64,000 bases of DNA from Pholis gunnellus (taxonomy: Eukaryota; Chordata; Actinopteri; Perciformes; Pholidae), in contig OU342826.1 of assembly GCA_910591455.2 (NCBI GenBank), forward strand, positions 10,645,724 to 10,709,723. Direction: 5' to 3'. Under the pieces are notes generated by a model. The model was not told the origin of the DNA and searched no databases. It saw only the letters and a list, made by a program, of their open reading frames with translations. Within the stretch, counting starts at the first letter, position 1, and each line of letters opens with the position of its first letter. This document shows positions 46,321 through 59,127 of this stretch, in pieces. A program made the position numbers and the translations under genes.

Positions 46321-47801
46321 CCTACCAGGTATGCAGCCTCTCTCATGAACTGTTTGGCAGGTTGTCTCCACACAGCGGGGACGGTGATTACCCATCGGAT
46401 CTCTTCTCCCTCCACCACCGATGACGACTGGTCCTTCACCTCCTGAAACCGGATCAAAATGAAACGCTTTCTTTGGTAAAACACTCAAACTTCAACTCAA
46501 GTTATGAGCTTCCATCAAAGCAAAGCACTTTAGGAGCTACAGAGCAACACACATTCTAAGTCATCTCTACACCTTGGCTTGCAAAGTAAAGGTTTACATA
46601 TATAACCCATGTGTAAATACATCACACGCATATGAAGTCAGTGCATTAACATGTCCACCATGAGGCATCATACTGTAGTCATAAGTGCACCTTTAGAGCA
46701 TGTTCCCTGAAGAAGTGCAGGGCGTGAGCAAAGACCTCGATGGCTCTGACCCTCCGTCCGTTGACCGCCTCCAGCTCCGTCTCCATGGTGAGGTCCTGAG
46801 CGAGTTGAAAGAAGGGACGGTCAAAATTGAAGCAGTAGAGGGAAAGATATCCAGATTATTAATTCCTATTATAGTCTACGCTCCAAAAACACTGGATCCT
46901 ACACTTCCCACAATGCAGTTCGATGCAAATTGGCCCCTTTTTTGTCAGGATTTATTATGTAAAATTGGCTTTCTGTCACTTTTACGCATGTATTCCCCCT
47001 TTGTCATCTGATTCTCCTGATCGCTCTTACACTTGTGCTGTGGATCTTCATCTTGAACTTATCGAAGTACAGCCAGTGCCGGGCCTCCTCTGGGTCCAGG
47101 TCGTGGTAGAAGTCCCGGGCGGCAAACCCCAAACTGTGGAACCGCAAATCAGGAGTCAGCAGCAGCGAAGTCGGGCTCTTCTGATTGGCCACCCCCGGGT
47201 CTCCGCCCTCCCAGCGCCTGCACGGGAAGGAATAAAAAGATGTCCAAGGGTACATAATAAAAGAATAAAAGAAATGGACACAATACACACAGGCTCTTAC
47301 TTCATCATGTGAATGGCTTCTGGGTCCTGCGTGAAGCTGAACGCGTAGCCGCTGGAGGTCGTCCCAAAGTCTATCGCCACGACAACTGAGAACGGACAGG
47401 ACATCCTGGGTCTGACCTCCACCATCTGAAAGGGAGAGTTTGTGTGATTGGTAGACGGCACTGATATACTGATTCTTCATGATTACTCCCATTTGATATG
47501 ATGATTGCTATGTAAATGAGTTCAGATAGGAAGTGTTAAAACCTCTCCTCTCCCCTCCTCTCCTCTTCTCTCTCCTCTCCTCCTTTAGTGCTGAAATGTA
47601 TACATTTCTTTACCACAGATTGTAGTCTTATTGGGGAATGCGTTGAGTCTACACTTCACTTTAAACTCTGAGTGTAAGTGTTATTATAAACCACTCATGA
47701 CAGTGAGAAGTGGATGTGGGTTTATAGGTCGTGTTTAGGGGCTAAATATAAAGAAAATAAGTAGAAAGGAGAAAGGGTGTGTGCGAGTGTCTGTGGTGAA
47801 T

Positions 47802-47836
<35 letters not shown>

Positions 47837-48432
47837 CATAGTTACCGGTGAGGGTGAGGGTGTGAGGGGTGCGATGCCGCAGTCATTTCTAGCTGCCGCA
47901 GGCGATGAAGGGGCTGATAAATGATCACCTGGGAATGAATAGTGACAGAGAAAAAGGATACGCCGTGGTGGCTGACGATTAAAATCTCATTATAAACATG
48001 TTTCAGCATTGCGCCACACACGTACTCCACTGGAAAATAGCCGGAATAGCCTGATAGAAATCTGTGTGTTTGAGGCGATATGCAGCCCCTATCTTATGCA
48101 GGAAAGAGCCATTATTGGACTGTCATCAACTGCTGCTGCTAGTGCAGATGGAGGCCTTATTTTTTCCTGACCTGGAGCTCTAGATGTCAAAATTGAATGA
48201 TTTTAGTGAACTGGAATGACTGGAATCTGATAAGAGTAATGTTCCCAAGTGGGAGAGAGACACGGAGAGGTCGGCGCATTCACTCTCCAAAAGATAACCA
48301 GAGAGAGAAGTGAGTCATTCTGATAAGGTTGATATAGTAACGTAGCGTGTGTATGAACCGTACATTACTGTGCATTTGTGTCTCACCAGGTATCTGCAGG
48401 CTGTCGGGGTCCGGCTGCGCCACGTCAGCCAT
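39341..48432 (-). CDS. hspa12b: Heat shock 70 kDa protein 12B (atypical Hsp70)
   Basis: HSPA12B is a divergent Hsp70-family ATPase, known in vertebrates as endothelium-enriched and linked to angiogenesis. Exons in sense order: 48432-48387, 47928-47846, 47425-47301, 47217-47031, 46795-46691, 46442-46326, 45044-44867, 42029-41943, 40891-40787, 40693-40435, 40329-40226, 40087-39897, 39817-39341; 2064 nt, 687 aa (human 686 as I recall). The start MADVAQPD lies in an exon with an acceptor after 48450, so 5' UTR continues upstream. Near residue 30 CGIAPLTPS matches the human N-terminus. Actin-fold motifs: phosphate-1 VVVAIDFGTTSSGYAF (about 57-72), phosphate-2 VADCGGGTVDL (about 315-325), adenosine-type LVGGFAES (about 482-489). 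The C-terminus RASIDFLSN matches human. The classical Hsp70 peptide-binding domain is not evident. Gly/Ala/Pro-rich insert about 60 residues before the end. Confidence 0.97.
42030..44866 (-). other. Largest coding-region intron of hspa12b (2.8 kb)
   Basis: The intron between the exons ending ...SSFRQ and starting AREQLRRS. It holds (GT)n at 43219-43258, 43440-43459 and 43699-43724, a G-run near 43625-43639 and (CA)n at 44820-44840 just inside the donor. The stretch 42220-42400 carries several GGGCCCC/GGGTCCC pieces also seen near 20760-20790 and may be a degraded interspersed repeat. No extra exon was recognised. Confidence 0.5.
45712..45771. repeat. (CA)n, 60 bp
   Basis: CA repeat in the hspa12b intron 45045-46325; GT in sense and complementary to the AC tract at the donor end of the same intron. 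Confidence 0.95.
46247..46319. repeat. (GT)n, about 73 bp, abutting an hspa12b donor
   Basis: GT repeat with one GC interruption. In hspa12b sense it is (AC)n starting six nt after the donor at 46325. Confidence 0.95.
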
Positions 48433-49342
48433 CTTTACAGGAGCCAGGGTCTGCGGAGAAACACAGCAACACCAACGTGGTGCAAAAAAAGAGTAATGAA
48501 TGATTTATGGCCTCCAAATAAAATGACGTAAAACAAATATGAGATAGTGGGAGCAATTTTGGACACACAAAAGATATTCTTCGGACAAGGAAGGGAAGTG
48601 AACCAACCATCTTTTTACAGCACACTTGAACTTCAGGTTCCCAGCTACTAGGACTGCTCAGACGCCATTAACTGGTTGCTTTGGGAAGATTTCAGGTTTG
48701 AGTTTATGAATCAGAATGTCTGCCAAATACTAAATATGTAAATGTTATATGAACCATCTTTTTGTCTGGGTTAAACAAACAATAAAATGTGTAAAAAGTG
48801 AGAGAAACCGTTAAAATATATGCTGTATATACTCCTAATTATTGGGTTGTCTCTATGCCTGCACATACATTTACTTTGTGTCTTTTTGAGTATGTGTGTG
48901 TGTGTGTGTGTTGGTTTACATTGGCTTGTGCGTGTGTGTGTGTGTGTGTGATCTGAGCCAAGAGCAAACTAAACAGAGGAGTCCAATAGAACAAAGCTGT
49001 GTTTGCTTAAATCTCGTTCTGTAAGTGTGTGATTGAGAAAGTGAGAGAAAGAGACCGGGAGTTGGTCTGACATCCTTTCTTCGAGTACATGCATGCAACA
49101 TCTGGTCTTTATTCAGGCATGTGCCCGAAAACATTTGAACATTTGTGATGTGTGTACTGTCGTGCGTGTGTGCATCACTGGCTTTCTTTCACAGTGCCTG
49201 CATGTCCTTGCTGTTTGATGATAAAACCAGAGGTTGAAACTCTTCCCTGCTTCATCTCTCTTGCACATACTTTTTTCTTTCCTTCTGTTTCTGTTGCATC
49301 CCGTCGTCTCTGTAAGATCAATGTGCAGTGGATGATTTACAA

Positions 49343-49366
49343 CCCCCCCCCCCCCCCCCCCCCCCC
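49343..49366. repeat. Poly(C) run, 24 bases
   Basis: Homopolymer C followed by a pyrimidine-rich stretch; its length may be unreliable in an assembly. Confidence 0.9.
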
Positions 49367-50281
49367 TCTGCCCCTCAATTCCTTTCTTCTCTCTCTCTCT
49401 TTCTCAGACACACGACTTAGAGCTTGCAGGGGATCAGCAGAACAAGCAACTCAGACTCCCCCGAGACATTACATTAAGGACAGATTGTGCAACACCCTCC
49501 ACTTTAATGCACCATTAACTATAGAGCTCTCTCACTTTTAAGTATATGGCAGATTTACTGGCAAGGCGGGCTTCTTTAGTTCTCATTATCATTATTAATC
49601 TTTGACAGTTCATAACAGAACCGTTGATGCAAAACAATACAAACCTGCAAGTTTGTAGTTCAGAAACTAAAGGGCAACTCAAAAGAGAATGAATGCGTTT
49701 GTCCAAAACTGCTTATAAAAAAGTCATTAAACCGCCATAGGAAGAAGAGCAACATCAACAATTATAAGTGCTTTGAATCTTAACTCACCTCTTTATACGC
49801 TGCTGCAACACAATGCCCTTGTTCTGTTTTTACCTCTCCAAAAATATTCCCCAACAGTCCGCAGTCCGAAGTTTGGAGTAAGGGAGGGAGATGGAGAGGA
49901 GAAGAACAGGAGGAAACTGGGACTGGATAGGATGCTTCTCTAGGAATCCCTTGTTACAAAACTTCCCAGCTGCATCTGCAGGCAGACGTCCCAAATTTGT
50001 AATTCCCTCGTCAGAAAAGCCAACAGTGGGAACGAGTTGCAACTTTAAGAAAAAGGGCTATTTTTCTTCTTCTTCTTCTGAGAAAAGTAGAACTTTTCCC
50101 AAAGAAGTTCTGAGTTGCATTTGTAGTTCTGTCTCTCTGCAGCCGAGCCCGCTGCCTCTTCGCTCAACGCAGGAATGTCAGAGAAGAGTGGTGACACATA
50201 CACACACAAGTTGGAAGAGTGGGAGGGCTGTGACAGCGCATATGGGGGGAATGCTGGGGGATTTACCTCACTGGGAAATTG

Positions 50282-50316
<35 letters not shown>

Positions 50317-50973
50317 GGCGACTGAGGGTGGAGTATTCCAGAGCAGGCGGTGTATTAAGTCATCTTGCCCTCTCCATCCCCTCCCACTCCTCCATATCTA
50401 TCCTTCCTCTGTTTGATTATCTCTTCCTGTCCTCCTCCTTGCTTCTCTTTTCATCTCTTCACATGCTGTCGCTAAATGTTTTAATTATTTATCTGTCTTT
50501 GTCTCCTTCCACTTTGTCTTTTTTTTCCCTTAAACTTTCCTTGTTGCTGTAGCTGCTCCGTTAACCTTTTCATAACCTTTATGTACAACTTTCTAACTTT
50601 GCAGACAAAAGCAGGAAGCAGCCAGGTGTGTTCTGTCAACATGTAACAAATAATTAACAATTCTAAATGCTAATAGTTCAGTGAACGGTTTGGAAATATG
50701 TTTGATTTATTGCCGATCTAGATGAGAAGATCCATATCACTGTTAGGTCTGAGAGTTGTATCCATGACAATCAGTTTAATATTCAAACCATGGCAAATGC
50801 ATTCGCTGCAGTCTTACCCAAAACATGTAAGTGTTTTCTTATGCTTTGTGTGTGTGTGTGTGTGTGTGTATGTGTGTGTGTGTGTGGACCTTGAGGTTCA
50901 CATCAATACTGCATGGATCTGATTTCTCCCCACTAGAGCTGTGATTGAAAGCATACATTAACCCCCAGTGCTT

Positions 50974-50977
<4 letters not shown>

Positions 50978-51044
<67 letters not shown>
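50978..51044. repeat. (CA)n, 67 bp
   Basis: CA repeat in the region upstream of hspa12b coding exons. Confidence 0.95.
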
Positions 51045-51047
<3 letters not shown>

Positions 51048-52119
51048 TGAGACTAGCTGGCCCCACTCCCAATGGGCAGAGGAAATCAGACCTCTTGAGT
51101 ATTTGAAAGAAAAGGCCTCTGGTATATACACACACATACATCCACTCAGTCTCCTTGTCCTGTCAGATTTCCAAATCGAATTAGTGTGTGTGTGTGTGCG
51201 TGTGCATGTGTGCGTGCGTGCGTGTGTCTGGAAGCCATTACCTGGCATGTCTCCCTTTGCTGCCCAAAAAACAAGAGGCCCCATATGGATCCTGCCACCA
51301 CCACTCTTTCTCCTTCTTTCTTTGGCTTTATTGCCTCTTTCATTGTTCGACATATGTCCCTTCTCTGCTTTATTGGCCATTCTTCTCTCTTTTCTCTTGC
51401 ATCTTTCTTTGTTTAATCCACTTTGTTTGAACCCTCGCCCGTATTCACTTGCCCCAGTTAATTATCTAATGACTAAAATTAGCAGTCGGGTGGCAGCATT
51501 TCAACAGCTTTGCTATTAAACCTCGGCTTTTCATAATTTTGCCTGACACCTCTGTTTGGCAATCAGCTTTGACCAGCTCTGCATTAGACCTGCTTAAACC
51601 ATGAACCCACAAGGTTGGAGGGCCGCAGTCAATACCCTCCATCACGCCAGAGATTAAAAATTCTGAAACAGATCTTGAGTCGTGGTCGAGGTGCAGCCTC
51701 ACCCTTCTCTCCCTGGAGGTCCGGACACAGGAAGCCCAACACAGGAAGTGATGGAGTCAGGTGACAGGAAGGAACCCCTGCTTGGCATTCCTTTCATGAA
51801 TTCCACATTATCTCTGGGACCCTAGAAGTCCTCGAGCAACGGGAATACACCCATAACATACACATGCAAGCGTGCTTGCAAACACACGCACACGCACACA
51901 CACACACACACACTCTGAGATACTGTTCTTCCTCCAACTTCTCAAAATAGACTCCAATCTCAACCGCAGCCCGAATGAGAACCTGCTACTTCCCCTCCAG
52001 ATAGCATTCATGCAAAAAACAATCATTTTGGAATTTAGTTTTTGTAAAGGCTTAAGTTGATTATATCTTGTTGATAGCTTTACACAGTAACGCCTAAAAC
52101 ATACATTTATGCTAGTGCA

Positions 52120-52330
52120 TGTTAGCTTGACTTTTCAGGAAATACACATTCGCTTCCTTCTCCTGCTGAGAGTTAGAGGCTAACATTGGTACCACTAGCT
52201 ACCGGCTACAGCCAGCTAACTTAGCTTAGTGGAACTATGGCAAAACAGCTAGCATGGTTTTGTTCAAAAGTAAAATAAACATCCACCTACCAGCACCTCT
52301 TAAGCCCACTAAATAACACACTAAACCTTT
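52120..52330 (-). mobile_element. Teleost interspersed repeat, copy 1 (reverse)
   Basis: This stretch matches, from memory, the reverse strand of a very common fish interspersed element. Pieces I recognise are AGGAAATAC...CGCTTCCTTCT, GAGAGTTAGA, GCTACAGCCAGC, the GCTAAGCTAA block in reverse (52219-52230) and CCACCTACCAGCACCTCT (52283-52300) followed by CACTAA. It encodes nothing. I cannot name its class (non-autonomous DNA element or SINE) from sequence alone. Confidence 0.6.
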
Positions 52331-52447
52331 GTGCTAAGCTAGCCTCATATTTACCTACAGACATACGATGGAAATCAATCTCCGGATGTAACTCTTGGCA
52401 AAAAAGCGTATACTCATAGTCCCCAAAATGTGAAACTATTCCTTTCA
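52331..52447 (+). mobile_element. Teleost interspersed repeat, copy 2 (forward fragment)
   Basis: Forward-strand fragment of the same family: GTGCTAAGCTAGCC, CTCATATTTACC, TACAGACAT, ACTCTTGGCAAAAAAGCG and the terminal CCCCAAAATGTGAAACTATTC. It joins copy 1 head-on, so the two form an imperfect inverted repeat. It is truncated at its left side. Confidence 0.6.
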
Positions 52448-52524
52448 CATCAAATTATAATGCATACGTTGTTTTTTAATAACGTTTTTTAATTAGAAAC
52501 AGCGCATCATTTGTAAGCTTTAGG

Positions 52525-52672
52525 GGTGCAGGGATGCAGATTTTTTTCTAGCAGATGGAGGCTAGCTGCTTCCCCATGATTTTAGTCTAACCCTAAGCTA
52601 AGCTAACTGGCTCTAGCCTCACATTTACCATACAGACAGGAGAGTAGTATTAATATTCTCATCTAACTAAGC
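52525..52672 (+). mobile_element. Teleost interspersed repeat, copy 3 (forward fragment)
   Basis: A third fragment of the family, again forward: CAGATTTTTTTCTAGCAG, GGCTAGCTGCTTCCCC, CTAAGCTAAGCTAACTGGCT, CACATTTACCATACAGACA and TTCTCATCTAACT. It overlaps in content with copy 2 and therefore comes from another insertion or a local duplication. Confidence 0.6.
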
Positions 52673-53500
52673 TGTTTAAGGTCAAGAATAAAGTGTCAAG
52701 TTCAAGTTTAGCAGTGACAGATGCTCTGCACATTCACATGCCATTTGGAAAAATGTCATTCATTCTTCCCATTTCTTTCATCAAGGTTGAATAATGGCAA
52801 GAATATGCAGATTCACTCAGCCTGCGCCCGTGTCGTGGGTTATAAAGTGGTAATAATTTTTAAGACCTCTTGTAAAACAAATCGCCTTGCACAAGTACTG
52901 CACACATTTTTTAACAATTTTTCAGAGCAAACACATAAGAACACATGAGGGGCCTGGAGTCTGAACATTGGTTGTAAAACACAGGGGAACCATTAGAGGG
53001 GGGGAGTAGAAATATCTGCATGTGCTTAGTGACTCATTATTTTCTTAAAGGTTTCTGTAACAAATGTGAAGCAGTAATATACTTCCATGTTCACAAAAGT
53101 CCTTGTTAAAATCCTACTGTAGGCTTGTTAGAGTGATAACAGCCCCTCAGTGGTGAGTGTTAAAAAGACCTCGGACTAAGAGCACTTGTACGTGCAGGAA
53201 TACTGAGTTTGTGCAGAAAATAATGAAGGCAATATTGTACCTAGGAGTGCGTGCTAACTGGCCACTTCCTGCTCATGTGCACGGAAGGGTGTGTCGTATG
53301 TTCTTGTGCGTGTATGCGCGCATGTATGTGTCCCTGCAAGTGGCATTGGACAAACTCACCGGTGAAGCCTCGGGTGGGGCCACAGGAAAGGCTGGGGTAG
53401 AAGATACACGCTCACTCACATAATAAACACACATTTTAAACATGGCTGCCCTCTGACATCAAGTCTGGCCTATTGTGTAAGAAAAAGAGAGGGAGAGCGA

Positions 53501-53522
53501 GGGGGGGGGGGGGGGGGGGGGG
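53501..53522. repeat. Poly(G) run, 22 bases
   Basis: Homopolymer G flanked by GA-rich sequence. Confidence 0.9.
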
Positions 53523-56021
53523 AGGTACAGGAAGGGAATTTATGATTTATGTTTCAATACACTGAGGGTGAAATTGATAACAGGGGAGAGAGAGAGAAGA
53601 GCAGTCGGGAGAAGGAAAGACATCTGCAACGAAATAGTGAATGTGAGAACAGTTGGTGTGTGTGCATGCATGATATTGCTGTGTTCTCCCATGACAATAC
53701 ATGTGGGTGTGGGCAGTGTATTAAATCTGCAATATGAGTCGTCTCATATCAAACTATTTTTTTTTACCCAAAGACGTCTCTAACCGCCTTTTATGTGTGA
53801 TCAGAGGAGAAAGAGAGAGGTATTCTACCAATGTTGATCTACGTTTGGATGCAGCTTGTACGTGCATGTGTGTGCCGTGTTGTGTGTGTGTGTGTAATCA
53901 CAAGGAAACAAACCATTCCTGCAGCCCTTTATGAGTTTCCCCAAAGAGAGGTATCGCAGGTCAGAATGGATAAATCAACTGCACACACACACACACAGAT
54001 TTGAGGTGACACTCTGAAGAACATCTGGTGTTCCTGATTTAATGTCCACATCGCCTTCTCAACGCATATGCACGTGCATGCATCTTGCATCCAGCTGTGA
54101 CAATGCAGAAATAATCCAGCAAGCTAGGAATCTGTGGAAATTGGGGCTTCTCTGAATGTTAACTATACACAATAGTGCTGTAGTGCAAGATTCAAGGAAG
54201 ACTCTGCAGTGTAGTTACTTGTGTGGACCCCTGAGTAAACTGTGCTTGACGCTCAAGATGTGATATTTATCTGTCCAGTCATTAATAGACAAACTGTGCA
54301 TAACATAGACTCTAATTTGGTGATCTCTGTAAGCTTAGGGCTGATAAGAGCTCCAATAAACCAGTTTCAGACACACTATTAGAGTACTTCAGTTAGCATC
54401 CACTTCAACATGAGTGGTTATGGCTGTGGAGCATTTACATCCTTGGTAACAGCTACATAACTTCGATCCGCATTGACAACACAATAATACGGTTTCTGCC
54501 AGAGGACACACCATACTGCCCAAAAGACCCTGCTGTGTGTTACAGTCGCCCTCCGCTGGGATGTTAGAGTAATGCACCCTCTTATTTACTGCTGACTCGG
54601 GACAAGCCCTCTGGTTTACAAGGACACATTGATCCACAGCCGTTATGAAATGGGTATAGGACAGGGGCTGAATGTGAATGTGGCACAAATGAGCCATGGA
54701 TTCTTTATTTAGTTGTGGCAGTTCAGCCGCAGAGAAGTAGTGTTCAAGTGTCAGAAGGCTAATGAAGTATATGACCTCAATTATCTGTGGGTGCTGCCAA
54801 TAAGTTAATGGCTATTTTGAGAGCACAACCGGAGGATGACTAAATTACTAATGTTTTCACTAAACTGCAGTTTTTTAGAATGTGCTGTAAAATGTTGCTT
54901 TTCCACCAAGGTTATGTGTGAAAGAGTGAGCTGTCATTACTGAAAACATTGTCAGTTCTCTGAGTCTGCGTTATGAAAACGGGTGGAGCAGAGTTTTTGG
55001 CCTTGGGCACATTGTTTAAAGTGTTTTGAAATCATTACAACACAATCCTCCAGAGTAACAAGGTGTTTACTTTGAAACACTGGTGTATGCATTGATATTC
55101 AGTACATTCATAAATAAATACATAATTTGCTCTTTTAGAGTAGACATAAGGGATATACCTTTAAAATGATATCATTTAAGAGGTACATTTGGACTGTTCT
55201 CTGCACAAAACTAATAGCCTTTTTTAACTTCCCATGTATCATGTATACATTATAGTCACAGAGCTGAATACCATGTAAATGCCCACTGACCAGAGGGTTA
55301 GAAATTCAGTACACTGCACAATAAAGATTCCCAAATAACGACTGACATTTATGTTGACGATATTGATGTAATTGTCCATTATTTGATTATTTTCAACACA
55401 ATAATGTAACAATATAAGAACAATAAATTCCAGCATACACCAGGAATGTCTAGATTGCCTTAAATTATTAGTGCAGCTCTATAATTACTTATCTGTGAGC
55501 GAACAGCATTGTTTTTGCATTGTGACTTTTGGTTTTTCACATGATCAACACCAGGAATTTGCTTTTGATGCTTCTTTTGACTCGTGATAGTCAGATATTA
55601 ATGATCAAATAAGCACAAAGGGCCCACTGTCTTTGTGTAAAAGTTGAATGATAGATTACAACACATTGCTGTGAGGGTATTTCAACACTCCTTCAAGACT
55701 ACAAACAAATAAGTATGAAATATTATATTACTAACAAACAGATGTGTATGAGTAACAGTGATAGATGAGGCACACACTGGGGATGTCCTCGCCCCTGAAA
55801 AGCATGTGCACGCTGCTCACATAAGATATTATTTAATCTGGTGTACTTTTACTCCCCTCTTGTTGCCTTCTCGGCCCTAAAAACCTCAACAAGCAAACAA
55901 CTAGAGCTTTGTCTGTTAAAGAAGGGTCGGACCCGGTTAAAACAGCCACGTTGTCAAACATTAACTGGTCATATTGATTACAAAAAAGGGGCAGCGAGAA
56001 AAATGGGCTATATTTTGTTTA

Positions 56022-56390
56022 CTTACGTGAGTTGGGGTGGGGCGGGGAGTAGGGTCGTCTGGGCCAATAGAATTGCGAGGAAACGTTGCCTGACGTAGGG
56101 TTTCAACCAATGACTGAAGTGTACAGCTGGACAAACGCGACCCACGACACAACGTTTTTACCCCTCGACGTTTCGTCAGAGAAACAGTGGATTTATCCGT
56201 TTTTAGCCACTTACGCGAGCTAGCCGACAAAGGAGACACCTATTGTTTTGGCGTACTGGAGATTATTAGAAGAATTTCTTCACTGTGTGGTTTTCCTGTG
56301 ACGTCCGGGACCGGAAAAGAGCCGTTTCCCCCCCCGACAGCTGGTTTGCGGATTCCCCCTGTATAAGCACTTGAAGTTGTGTGGTGAGTT
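56022..56390. promoter_or_regulatory. Promoter-like region, possibly bidirectional (hspa12b first exon / paip2b side)
   Basis: A local GC-rich, CpG-containing segment in AT-rich DNA with CCAAT boxes at 56064-56068 and 56107-56111, a GGCGGG Sp1-type box near 56041 and an ETS-type CCGGAA at 56311-56316. On the minus strand a strong donor GTAAGTA begins at 56026, which would end a first exon read toward hspa12b. On the plus strand a donor GTGAGT begins at 56384, which would end an exon read toward paip2b. No TATA box. Transcripts are needed to assign either exon. Confidence 0.45.
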
Positions 56391-58930
56391 GTTGTTGTTA
56401 GTGGAGCTAGCTGTCTGCTACATAAAAGAAAGAAAGAAAGAAAGACGTGCCAGAACAACACACGCTACCCGGCTTACAATGTTCGTTTAAACGCAAATGA
56501 TGAATGTGTGTATCCTGTAGAAGAGCATTTGTTTTAGTAACTCGCACACATTTCACGGATATCGTCACTTATGGTGCTGCACCACTTAAGACCACAAACA
56601 GCCTGAAAGGAAGAAAACACTCGTGGAAAGCTGACAAACCTACTTAAGAGTCATCTCCCACATTATAAATAGTTGTATCGTGGTAGAACACTACAACACC
56701 GGAACACTCCCAACTTCATTGATATATGCTGTGTTAGATGTATATATTTACAAAGATCAGCAACACAATACTATATTATATTATATTTATATACACTGAT
56801 TTGAACAACAGACCTTGTGGGTTAATAGTCTGCTGTTTATACTGTTAGTTATTTAGCCCTCCACAAAAAAAAAGTAAATTAAAGTGCAGATTATTTGTTA
56901 TCAATGGAGAGAATGATTTTATTTCCGAAGCCACGCAGGCATTTTTAGTTTAGGAAGAGAGTAAAAAGTGTAGTGGTGCTTTGGCGGAGCTTGAAGGATG
57001 TTTGTTAACATGTTGCGTTCAAGGACCCGTTGTGAGCCCCGATTTTCCCCTCTCAACGTTATTGTGACGTGTACTGCTGAATTGGTTCATTGGTTCTCAA
57101 CCCTTTGTGGCTTTTTAGTTTGACACCTGGCTTTAGAGAGTTTCATATGTCTTTGAGTTAAGCTACCCAGTAGTTTATAATAAAGAAGTTAAGATAATTT
57201 GTGTTTAACACTTTCATATTTTTAATATTTCTCCACATTTATCCTCTGACCTGACGCCCAGGTTGGGATCTGCTGGATGAGTTGATTGAAAGAAAAGTAT
57301 GGTCGGGACCGGAGGGGGGTGGGCGTTATGCTTTTGCGATGACGCCTGAGGTCCGGATGGCGTTATCAGCAGTGACTGGTGTATGAGTGCAGAGCAGAGC
57401 AGCAGCCATTAGCTACCAGTGGGGCACACACACACACACACTGGGACTCACGTGCACTCACATGCACGTGCGGCCGGACCAGCTACGTAAACAAAGCACA
57501 GAGACATGTGGATTACAACACACACTGAGAGAGTGTGTCTTCATTCTCCGCTCAGAACGCCATTACTCCCCTTTAAGTTTACATTAAACAATGTCTGCAA
57601 AAACAAGTAGTGTTCTACACTCAATTATGTACACCAAGCTACAACTAATGTTGTCTAATACAACATCTCTACAGTCGTTCCTTCATGAATGTTAAGTGTT
57701 TGTTTCAACTTTATGGGCATTTTGGTACCGTGGGAATTAATTTTATGAGAGTTTTTGTAATATTTAGTCTCCCCACATACAGACAAAATATAAGAAACCC
57801 CTCAACAGCAACACAAACTATACATTGTTTGAAAATGAACTGCTGGGACGTCTAACCAGAGAAGTTTTAGGTTGTGACACTCCAAGCCTGATGTGTTTAT
57901 TTGTGTTGTGATACTTCTTGTTGATCAAACAGGAAGGGGTTAAAAAAAAAATCAAACCACGATCCACAATTGGTACATTTTCCTCAACAGAAAATAAAGC
58001 CTGGCTCTTTTTTCACATCGCAGAGGATAGCGGGTCAGTGATTTACAGTGTTTTGCTGCTCCGAGTGCATCAGGGCTGGATCTTGTTCAATCTTGGATCC
58101 ATCATCATCGTCACGCACTATTAGCCTCTGGGGAGGGGATCGGAATGGAAACACTGTGGTGGGATACAACCAGATGTTGTGGTGTAGCGGCTTGCATATC
58201 AGGGCTACGTCCGTTTCTGTGTATCACTGCAAATATTTATCTGCACACTGAACAAACATCACTTGTTTGTGACGGCGTCTTTTTCATTTGCTCTCCACAT
58301 GCACCGTCTACCTGGTACCTGGCTGCCCGCTACGTTCTAATGTTTCTCACTGTGGATGCTGTTAATCCATTATAATGAAATCGGCATGTTTTGAATATTG
58401 TTGCTGATGAATTCAGACATCTGAACTGGGGCTGGTTGATATGGTTGAAGTCACAGTATCAATAAGTATTTTCCAATATCACTATACATAGATTATGACA
58501 AGCCAATTGTTTCCAATATCACACATAAAGTATTCAAGCGGATGTTCAAAGCACTGTTATGGAGTACATTAGACCAAACTCTTCATACTGTATCGATAAA
58601 ACAAAAGCTTCTAAATGTATTTTGTTAGTTTTTAATTACAGTTCGGTCAACGCTAGAGCTAAAACTATATTTTTTTTATTTGATGAATCAATGTTTTGGT
58701 CATTTATCAAGCAAAAAAACAAAGCATACTTTTCTTCCAGTTCCATTAATGTGATCATATTTAGCTCTTTTTGTACACTGAGTTTATTTTGGGTTAGAGT
58801 TTGGTCTTATACATCAAGACATGGGATGATGTCACCTTAGGTTGTGTCAAATTGTGATTGGTATTTATTTTACATTTTAGAATGAGCTATGTCTGATTAA
58901 TTGTAATTCCCACATTCATGAAAGAAAGTG
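56391..58930. other. Intergenic or intronic, no gene seen
   Basis: AT-rich DNA between the 56 kb promoter-like segment and paip2b. Near 57300-57420 there is a further GC-rich patch with GATGACGC (CRE-like). No coding exon recognised. Confidence 0.45.
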
Positions 58931-59127
58931 AATGCAGCACCAGACCACGTGACCGACCCAGCTTTCTAACGTTAGCAAGGTGGCTAACAGGATTTAGCTA
59001 ACTTGAGCTACGTTGCATCGCAGCGCAGAGTAATCCCCACTGGAGAAACGACGACCACGCACCCTTCGCTGTGTACTTGCTATAAGTTTGTGTAACGTTA
59101 CACTTCGAAGCGAGCACCGAGAGCACA
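58931..59127 (+). promoter_or_regulatory. paip2b: paip2b promoter and 5' UTR
   Basis: Upstream of the start codon is a CACGTG E-box at 58946-58951 in GC-richer sequence, then about 175 nt of likely 5' UTR. There is no TATA box. The E-box could bind bHLH factors such as USF/MYC; that is inference. Confidence 0.45.

Larger units (their letters stand above)
48451..56020. other. Upstream of hspa12b: probable 5' UTR intron, repeats, no coding gene
   Basis: About 7.6 kb with no recognisable coding exon. Contents: C-run 49343-49366, (GT)n 50284-50314, (CA)n 50978-51044, G-run 53501-53522 and the nested interspersed repeat at 52.12-52.69 kb. If the minus-strand first exon near 56.03 kb belongs to hspa12b, all of this is its first intron; that link is inference. 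Confidence 0.45.
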
